NCBI GenBank assembly: GCA_035299505.1
Contig: DATGWL010000165.1
Location: 1 to 8,789 of the forward strand
Source of the DNA: M3007 sp035299505
GTDB lineage: Bacteria; Bacteroidota; Bacteroidia; Chitinophagales; Saprospiraceae
Direction: 5' to 3'
DNA: 8,789 nt
Positions 4,470-8,789 of the stretch are shown here, one piece after another. Position numbers and translations under genes: made by a program. How positions within the stretch are numbered: the stretch's first letter is position 1; each line of letters opens with the position of its first letter. The notes beneath the pieces were generated by a model. The model did not search any database, was not told the origin of the DNA, and saw only the letters and a program-made list of their open reading frames with translations.

Positions 4470-5669
4470 TCATGGCTCGAAGAAACCCGCGCTGGAGCCC
4501 ACCCATTCTTTGCCTTTATTATACCGCACGCCTACCATTTCGCCTTTGCTCATGCGGATCAGGTTGTTTACCAGACGCGGGGCAGGCCATCCTTTATCCC
4601 AAACCAGCATCATGCGAATTTCGCACTTGGAAGGTTCGTTTGGATCAGGGGTTTGCACTCCTGCCACGTATTCCACCTTGCGTTGCAGGATGAAATTGGA
4701 TGGATCATCCACTGATTCCACATCTTCCCGGGTGATATTAATTTTCACGCCCTGACCAGAGAAGGAGAACAATGGCTTGAGAACCCAATTCTCCAGGTCG
4801 GCAGGAATTTCTTTTAACTCATTGACAAACAATGTTTTGGGCACAAAATCACTTTGAATGAACGGGAGTGAATGTTTGGAAATCCGGAAGAACCAGTTGG
4901 GATGCCCTACCCATTCGGCATTGACTTCGGTGGTCATATCCCATTCCCGCGGAAGGTCAGCCCGGCGTTCCAGCTCATCGAATATGATGCGGTTGTAAAT
5001 GCGTTCCACCCCAACTTTCCGGCCATTGTCATCCAGATAATACAGGTCGCGCCCCTCCTTTTTGAGTTTTGACAAACACAGGACTTTTATGCCCAGATGT
5101 TTGGCGGTACCCCAGAAATCAATGCGGGTATTTTGCTTTTCCGGCTCTACCTCCAGCAGGATTACATTTTCAGGTTTGGCGCCCCCTACAATCACCTGCC
5201 GCATAAGGTTTATGTATCCATCTTCGTCTAATCCGCCAAACAGGTGATGATAATCGGCTGGAATATCAAAATGTTTGCGGTAGCTGGTTGCGAGCAGGTG
5301 CTGGAAGAAATAAAGGGAAGGAAAGCCCTGCATTTCAATCAATTGAGGCACAAACTGCCCATTTTCGTCCTTACAAATACCAAAATCAAGTTGTAAAAAC
5401 TGAGTGTGTTCGTATTCACCGGGTACGCGCAGGTGATCCGGCAATGCCGCTTCACTTCGTTCTTTAAACCCTGGGGCAGTTATCACTGCACAGATATCCT
5501 CCACGCCCTTGAGCAATTTGTTTTTCAAGTCTCTGGGCACAAAAATGGGCGTTTCAGAGATCCTGAAGGTGCAGGGTTCACCATAGGAGGTGTTCATCGT
5601 GTGCAGGAATGCTTCATACTTTTCCTGCGTAAAAGCGGCATTAAAACGCTGACGTAATTCCTGGTGCAT
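4470..5669 (-). CDS. ATP-grasp-like protein of unknown substrate
   Basis: A 399-residue soluble protein with no signal peptide or membrane segment. I do not recognise a named family member, but the C-terminal half looks like an ATP-grasp fold. A lysine strand and glycine-rich loop, WVLKPLFSFSGQGVKI (295-310), resembles the nucleotide-binding part. EIRMMLVW (350-357) carries the acidic and basic residues expected near the Mg-ATP site, and VNNLIRMSKGE (367-377) follows. Upstream, IEMQGFPSLYFFQ (111-123) and RIYNRIIFDEL (223-233) look like substrate-domain motifs. ATP-grasp enzymes typically ligate a carboxylate to an amine or thiol through an acyl phosphate; a permuted ATP-grasp of the glutathionylspermidine synthase type is an alternative. 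The gene is divergent from uppS. A degenerate -7 box (minus-strand TACCTTCC, plus 5700-5707) lies 30 bases upstream of the ATG. It stands alone, so the context does not suggest a pathway. Confidence 0.6.
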   Translation of the reverse strand: MHQELRQRFNAAFTQEKYEAFLHTMNTSYGEPCTFRISETPIFVPRDLKNKLLKGVEDICAVITAPGFKERSEAALPDHLRVPGEYEHTQFLQLDFGICKDENGQFVPQLIEMQGFPSLYFFQHLLATSYRKHFDIPADYHHLFGGLDEDGYINLMRQVIVGGAKPENVILLEVEPEKQNTRIDFWGTAKHLGIKVLCLSKLKKEGRDLYYLDDNGRKVGVERIYNRIIFDELERRADLPREWDMTTEVNAEWVGHPNWFFRISKHSLPFIQSDFVPKTLFVNELKEIPADLENWVLKPLFSFSGQGVKINITREDVESVDDPSNFILQRKVEYVAGVQTPDPNEPSKCEIRMMLVWDKGWPAPRLVNNLIRMSKGEMVGVRYNKGKEWVGSSAGFFEP

Positions 5670-5791
5670 GCTGAATAATCCGATTGGTTTGTTGAAGGGG
5701 GAAGGTAGCTGTTTTTCTATTTTTTATACAGGCAAATTCCGGCTTAGCTGCCAGCTTTATTGATTGCTTTAAAAAAATCACACCTGAAACG

Positions 5792-5799
5792 TACCTTTG
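5792..5799 (+). promoter_or_regulatory. -7 box of the uppS promoter
   Basis: TACCTTTG matches the Bacteroidota -7 consensus TAnnTTTG exactly and ends 38 bases before the ATG at 5838. A TTT at 5768-5770 lies at a plausible -33 distance (21 bases) but is a weak match. Because the box lies inside the upstream extension of the reading frame, it argues that translation begins at 5838 and not at 5760. Confidence 0.55.
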
Positions 5800-5837
5800 T
5801 CGGCTTTCCCACTCCGACCTATTTTGATAGTTTGATT

Positions 5838-6581
5838 ATGACTGACCTGAAATCACAAATTAACCCGGAAAAAGTACCGCAACATATAGCCATCATCATG
5901 GATGGAAACGGTCGTTGGGCCAAACAAAAAGGTATGCCGCGAGTACTGGGGCACCACAGTGGTGTAAAAAGTGTTAGGGAAGTCACTGAGGCAGCGGCGC
6001 AAATTGGTGTAAAGTACCTTACCCTGTATGCATTCAGCACAGAAAACTGGAACAGGCCACCAGCAGAGGTCACTGCGCTCATGAGTTTGCTGGTGGAAAC
6101 CATTAAGGGGGAAATCAGAGACCTGAACAAGAATGGTGTCAGGTTAACAGCTATTGGCGATATTGAAGCATTGCCTGCGGCTACGCTGAAAACGCTGAAA
6201 GAGGGCATTGAAAAAACCAAGGATAACCAGCGAATCACGTTGGTTTTGGCCTTGAATTATTCTGCCAAATGGGAAATTCTGCACGCTACCCGTAAGTTGG
6301 CGGAGGAGGTAAAGGCCGGGCGTCTGGATCCATCGCAAATCACAGAAGCTGTTTTTGAGCAGGAATTGAGTACATATGGTATTCCGGACCCTGAACTTTT
6401 GATCAGAACGAGTGGCGAAGCCCGGTTATCCAATTTTTTACTGTGGCAGGTAGCCTACGCTGAGCTCTATTTTACTCCGGTTTTTTGGCCAGATTTTGGC
6501 CAGCAGGAGCTGTTTGAAGCGATCCTCAGCTTCCAAAACCGGGAAAGGCGCTTTGGCAGAATCAGCGAACAGCTTACTTAG
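5838..6581 (+). CDS. uppS: Undecaprenyl diphosphate synthase (isoprenyl transferase)
   Basis: A cis-prenyltransferase that condenses isopentenyl diphosphate onto farnesyl diphosphate to make the C55 lipid carrier for peptidoglycan and other envelope glycans; cytoplasmic, membrane-associated. The start at 5838 gives 247 residues, the normal size. MDGNGRWAK (21-29) holds catalytic Asp22 and the phosphate-binding loop. GHHSG (38-42) and FSTENWNRP (66-74) form the active site. RTSGEARLSNFLLWQ (190-204) supplies Arg190, Ser192, Glu194 and Arg196 for IPP and Mg2+ binding. The conserved NYGGR-type segment reads NYSAKWEI (140-147), with Lys in place of the common Arg. The frame is open upstream to an ATG at 5760, but that extension lacks family similarity and contains the promoter. 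The 3' end overlaps the convergent lipoprotein gene by 8 bp. In many Bacteroidota uppS precedes bamA; here it does not. Confidence 0.95.
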   Translation: MTDLKSQINPEKVPQHIAIIMDGNGRWAKQKGMPRVLGHHSGVKSVREVTEAAAQIGVKYLTLYAFSTENWNRPPAEVTALMSLLVETIKGEIRDLNKNGVRLTAIGDIEALPAATLKTLKEGIEKTKDNQRITLVLALNYSAKWEILHATRKLAEEVKAGRLDPSQITEAVFEQELSTYGIPDPELLIRTSGEARLSNFLLWQVAYAELYFTPVFWPDFGQQELFEAILSFQNRERRFGRISEQLT

Positions 6582-7419
6582 CTACACGGGCATTAAACGG
6601 AATCAAATCAATTTTCTTGATACCCAGATCCTTCAGGGAGTCTGCCATACCAAGGGTGTATACCTGTAGGTTGAATTGGCGTTCTTCTCTAGGTTTCAGC
6701 GGACCTTCACGATCCCAGCTGAAAATTTTCCGCATGGATTGATCCTCAGGATTGAATACAGTTGCAAACCAAAGTTTTTGATCGTTGCCGAATACCAGCA
6801 CTTCAATCCGGGGATGTGCTGCGACCATATCCAGTGGATTCATAAGGGCGCCGGTCATTTGCCAGGCTACTTCAGGTTTCAGGTTCTGCCCAGTGGGCTG
6901 AGGAACCGACATTTGAATGGAACTGGTAGAAGGTATTGATAATATAGGACCAGGTTTCTGTACTTCAGCCCAGGCTTTAAAGTTGAAACTATGCGGGGTG
7001 CCGGAAAAACTGTTCAACGGCCAGGAAGCAAAAAAGGAGGTCCGGCTGGATGGTGGAACGGCATCGCAGTAAGGAGTTACAACCACACCGCTATGGCCGT
7101 TAAAAGCAATTGGCTTGCCTGATTGGTCTACAGGAGAAGCCTCCAGCCAGTATTTATGCCATTCAGCCGACATATTAGACACGACACCAGCCAGACAAAC
7201 ATTACCCTTATCAACCCAAACGTGTACGGAGTTTACATTGGTATTTACCTCCTTAGCACTTGGAGGGATTTGCTCCATGCCTACTGAAACCGGATCTGCT
7301 GCTACCACAGGCGAGGCACTGACAGGCGCCGTAACCGGCGATGCAGGCGATTTGCCATCATTTTGGCAGCTATTGAAGCATAAAACAGCAAGAACTAAAC
7401 TAGACAGGCGGAACAACAT
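6574..7419 (-). CDS. Putative lipoprotein with two beta-rich domains, function unknown
   Basis: A 281-residue predicted lipoprotein that I cannot assign to a named family. The signal peptide MLFRLSSLVLAVL leads to the lipobox FNSC, with Cys18 as the lipidated residue. Residues 23-55 are a low-complexity Pro/Ala/Ser/Val linker. A first beta-rich segment, about 62-155, contains VHVWVDKGNVCLAGVVSNMS and DQSGKPIAFNG and resembles FxLYD-like or YcfL-like periplasmic folds. A second runs from about 163 to 281 and includes WFATVFNPEDQSMRKIFSW. Cys75 and Cys118 could form a disulfide. The frame is open up to 7491, but that extension is arginine-rich, lies before the signal peptide and contains the -7 box at 7451-7458, so 7419 is the better start. 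The last 8 bp overlap the uppS 3' end head-on. It follows the thioesterase gene on the same strand but with its own promoter-like box. Confidence 0.72.
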   Translation of the reverse strand: MLFRLSSLVLAVLCFNSCQNDGKSPASPVTAPVSASPVVAADPVSVGMEQIPPSAKEVNTNVNSVHVWVDKGNVCLAGVVSNMSAEWHKYWLEASPVDQSGKPIAFNGHSGVVVTPYCDAVPPSSRTSFFASWPLNSFSGTPHSFNFKAWAEVQKPGPILSIPSTSSIQMSVPQPTGQNLKPEVAWQMTGALMNPLDMVAAHPRIEVLVFGNDQKLWFATVFNPEDQSMRKIFSWDREGPLKPREERQFNLQVYTLGMADSLKDLGIKKIDLIPFNARVAK

Positions 7420-7450
7420 AGGTGTATGCAGGTTAAAATGTTTGGAAGGG

Positions 7451-7458
7451 CAAAGGTA
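7451..7458 (-). promoter_or_regulatory. -7 box of the lipoprotein gene promoter
   Basis: The minus strand reads TACCTTTG, an exact TAnnTTTG match, ending 31 bases before the ATG at 7419. No clear TTG -33 element is seen at the usual distance. The box lies within the open frame upstream of 7419 and so supports the shorter, lipobox-bearing protein. It also suggests the gene can be transcribed separately from the thioesterase gene that ends at 7493. Confidence 0.5.
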
Positions 7459-7492
7459 ATGCTTGATCTGGAATTGGCGGCGCCGACGCACC

Positions 7493-7912
7493 TCAATGGA
7501 GCAACCAACCTTGCAGCGTGTTTTTGGCGCCTTCTGTCAGAGGCATGCTTTTGCCACTTTGGTTGTTAACCTGTACAATAGTAGTTTCTGCACTGGCCAC
7601 ACATTTTCCATGCTGAAACAATTGCTGAAATAACTTTATAGAACTGTTTCCAATGTACAACACCCCTGTGCCAATTTCTACCTGACCTGGCCAGGTAATT
7701 TCAGCGAGGTAATTCAATTGTAAGGCAGCAATAACGAAACTGGCTTCATTGGATATTAATGGCAGCCCCGAATCATATAAAAGCTCTACCCGGCCCGTTT
7801 CCAGAAAGGTTGAAAAAACGGCGTTGTTGACATGCCCCTGCCTATCGGTATCAGCATATCTGATTTTATCAAACGTTTTTAATGGAAACGACTCCAGGCT
7901 GTGCAAGGTCAT
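7493..7912 (-). CDS. Hotdog-fold acyl-CoA thioesterase (4HBT/YbgC-like)
   Basis: A 139-residue cytoplasmic protein of the 4-hydroxybenzoyl-CoA thioesterase-like hotdog superfamily, predicted to hydrolyse acyl-CoA (or acyl-ACP) thioesters. The N-terminal signature KIRYADTDRQGHVNNAVF (16-33) carries the catalytic-type Asp23, with His27 and Asn29-Asn30. FLETGRVELL (36-45) is the central helix that packs in the hotdog, with Glu38. LNYLAEITWPGQVEIGTGV and IKLFQQLF give the later strands. Length is normal for single-domain members, which act as dimers or tetramers. The exact acyl substrate cannot be read from the sequence. A good -7 box lies 28 bases upstream of the ATG. The next gene on the strand is the lipoprotein, 73 bp downstream. 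Confidence 0.9.
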   Translation of the reverse strand: MTLHSLESFPLKTFDKIRYADTDRQGHVNNAVFSTFLETGRVELLYDSGLPLISNEASFVIAALQLNYLAEITWPGQVEIGTGVLYIGNSSIKLFQQLFQHGKCVASAETTIVQVNNQSGKSMPLTEGAKNTLQGWLLH

Positions 7913-7940
7913 GGTTATGGTGGTGGTTGCAGAATTGGGG

Positions 7941-7948
7941 CAAAGTTA
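7941..7948 (-). promoter_or_regulatory. -7 box of the thioesterase gene promoter
   Basis: The minus strand reads TAACTTTG, an exact TAnnTTTG match, ending 28 bases before the ATG at 7912. A TTTTG lies 23 bases upstream of it, slightly farther than the usual -33 spacing. The box agrees in sequence and distance with those of uppS and the lipoprotein gene. Confidence 0.55.
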
Positions 7949-8060
7949 AGCCTCCACCCACCTAAACTGGGCAAAATGTGCACCGCAAAAGACCGACAAA
8001 TCAACACCACTAAGCCACCACAGGCACAAGGGATACTTGATAACTTCTCTCCGGGCTAAA

Positions 8061-8206
8061 AGTGTTTGAGTTTTTGAGTGTTCGAGTGTTCGAGTTGGCG
8101 GGCGGCTTGGTATCGGTTCTGGCTATCGCCTAAGCCGTATATGGCCTTTCGAGCCACCAAGCCGAACGCCAACTCAAACACTCAAACACCCAAACACTCA
8201 AACACT
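8061..8206. repeat. Long imperfect inverted repeat abutting a stop codon
   Basis: The arms 8061-8111 and 8156-8206 are inverted copies of 51 bp with 6 mismatches, enclosing a 44-base loop. The outer 40 bp of each arm consist of 8-bp near-tandem units (AGTGTTTG or AGTGTTCG; on the opposite arm CTCAAACA or CCCAAACA). The inner part reads GTTGGCG, 2 bases, CGGCTTGGT. The right arm ends at 8206, exactly one base before the stop codon (8207-8209) of the type IX-secreted protein gene. It could end or stabilise that transcript, or be a dispersed palindromic element that landed there. Between 7949 and 8060 I see only a CCACCACTAAGCCACC-type low-complexity stretch and no gene. Confidence 0.85.
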
Positions 8207-8789
8207 CTACCTCACAACCGTCACATCGCCCTTCATCAGGATGACGACACCGTCGATGAGCTCCACCTCTGCCCACCAGACAAATACGCCCGGGTTCATC
8301 GGTTCGCCCTTGTAGTCGCCACCCCAACCAATGCTCGGATCGTCTGGCAGGAAGTTGCGGTTTACCCACAGCTGAGTGCCCCAACGATCGTAGATCTGAA
8401 GGCTCTGGATCTGACGCACTGAACCCGGACGCGTGAACAGCGTGAACGCGCTGTTGTCGGAATCCGGATCCTCCGGCCAGATTACATTCGGTGCATAGAT
8501 ATCAATATCGCGGTCTACCCGGATGATCGTACGGGATTCTGCCTTGCAACCCTCCTTGGTCAGGATCGTCACCTTGTACTCCGTGGTTACAAACGGCATC
8601 GCCGTCGGACTTAACTGCTGCTGGATACTGTTGCCTGCAAACGTCAGGCTCGCCGTCGGCGTCCAGATCACCTGATCAATCAGCTGCACAGGGAAGCCAT
8701 TCGGAATCTGAGCCTGCAATTGCTGGTTCTCTCCCAACACAATCTCAAACGATGGCGGCAAGGCAACATCCGGTGTTGGAGGCACCGGT
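8207..8789 (-). CDS. Type IX-secreted surface protein, C-terminal part with type B sorting domain (partial)
   Basis: This is the C-terminal end of a larger protein; the frame stays open to the window edge, and the first in-frame start-like codon (GTG at 8785) is probably an internal Val. Counting from that Val, residues about 10-90 look like an Ig/PKD-like repeat ending in YKVTILTKEGC (70-80). Residues about 95-192 match the gliding-motility-associated C-terminal (CHU_C, type B) sorting domain. They include APNVIWPEDPDSDNSAF (98-114), LQIYDRWGTQLW (129-140), GWGGDYKG (153-160), GVFVWWAEVE (166-175) and the closing KGDVTVVR. This domain directs Sec-exported proteins through the type IX secretion system to the surface or medium. 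The usual NGDGxND motif is replaced by EDPDSDN. Such proteins are often large adhesins; the actual function lies in the missing part. The stop codon abuts the inverted repeat at 8061-8206. Confidence 0.9.
   Translation of the reverse strand, partial: PVPPTPDVALPPSFEIVLGENQQLQAQIPNGFPVQLIDQVIWTPTASLTFAGNSIQQQLSPTAMPFVTTEYKVTILTKEGCKAESRTIIRVDRDIDIYAPNVIWPEDPDSDNSAFTLFTRPGSVRQIQSLQIYDRWGTQLWVNRNFLPDDPSIGWGGDYKGEPMNPGVFVWWAEVELIDGVVILMKGDVTVVR

Noticed and set aside
5760..5837. Upstream start for uppS adding 26 residues
   Set aside because: The extension is outside the family alignment and contains an exact -7 promoter box; 5838 gives the normal length.
7420..7491. Upstream start for the lipoprotein gene adding 24 residues
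   Set aside because: The extension is Arg-rich, would bury the signal peptide and spans a -7 promoter box; 7419 gives a proper lipoprotein signal.
8078..8422. Plus-strand frame of 114 residues over the right-hand inverted repeat
   Set aside because: It reads through the repeat arms and then antisense to the type IX sorting domain; composition follows the repeat.
8783..8785. GTG as the start of the right-end gene
   Set aside because: The frame is open through it to the window edge and the protein begins in the middle of an Ig-like domain, so it is an internal Val.

Overview
The window looks like a chromosomal segment of a Bacteroidota member, most likely a Saprospirales-type marine or activated-sludge bacterium; the order-level guess is weak. 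The evidence is a type IX secretion (type B, CHU_C-like) sorting domain at the right end, several upstream motifs matching the Bacteroidota sigma -7 box TAnnTTTG, no convincing Shine-Dalgarno sequences, and lipoproteins with short Bacteroidota-style lipoboxes. There is no rRNA, tRNA, CRISPR array or intact insertion sequence.

Left part (1-1289): a block of interrupted 9-bp tandem repeats with hairpins, then a two-gene operon: a YgjP-type zinc metallopeptidase and, 14 bp later, a group III truncated haemoglobin. Centre-left (1357-4078): a stretch that is visibly more AT-rich than its flanks. It holds a small XRE regulator on the minus strand, a secreted fulvocin C-like cysteine-rich lipoprotein transcribed divergently from it, and further downstream a membrane-anchored thioredoxin-like protein with a CPPC site. 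I read this as an accessory bacteriocin-like locus: regulator, Cys-rich secreted product and candidate disulfide-handling protein. It is the most interesting part of the window. The gap between the last two genes contains a terminator-like hairpin and a 158-bp element with imperfect terminal inverted repeats (MITE-like).

Centre (4079-4469): a gene-free zone packed with hairpin repeats, including two mutually exclusive stems and a 20-bp direct repeat. Centre-right (4470-7912): housekeeping-like and orphan genes. These are an ATP-grasp-like protein of unknown substrate (minus), undecaprenyl diphosphate synthase uppS (plus), a lipoprotein of unknown role (minus, overlapping the uppS 3' end by 8 bp), and a hotdog-fold acyl-CoA thioesterase (minus). 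TAnnTTTG boxes at similar distances upstream of three of these genes fix their starts, showing that the longest possible reading frames of uppS and of the lipoprotein begin too far upstream.

Right end (8061-8789): a long imperfect inverted repeat (51-bp arms, 6 mismatches) directly abuts the stop codon of a partial gene. That gene encodes the C-terminal end of a large type IX-secreted surface protein whose N-terminus lies beyond the window.
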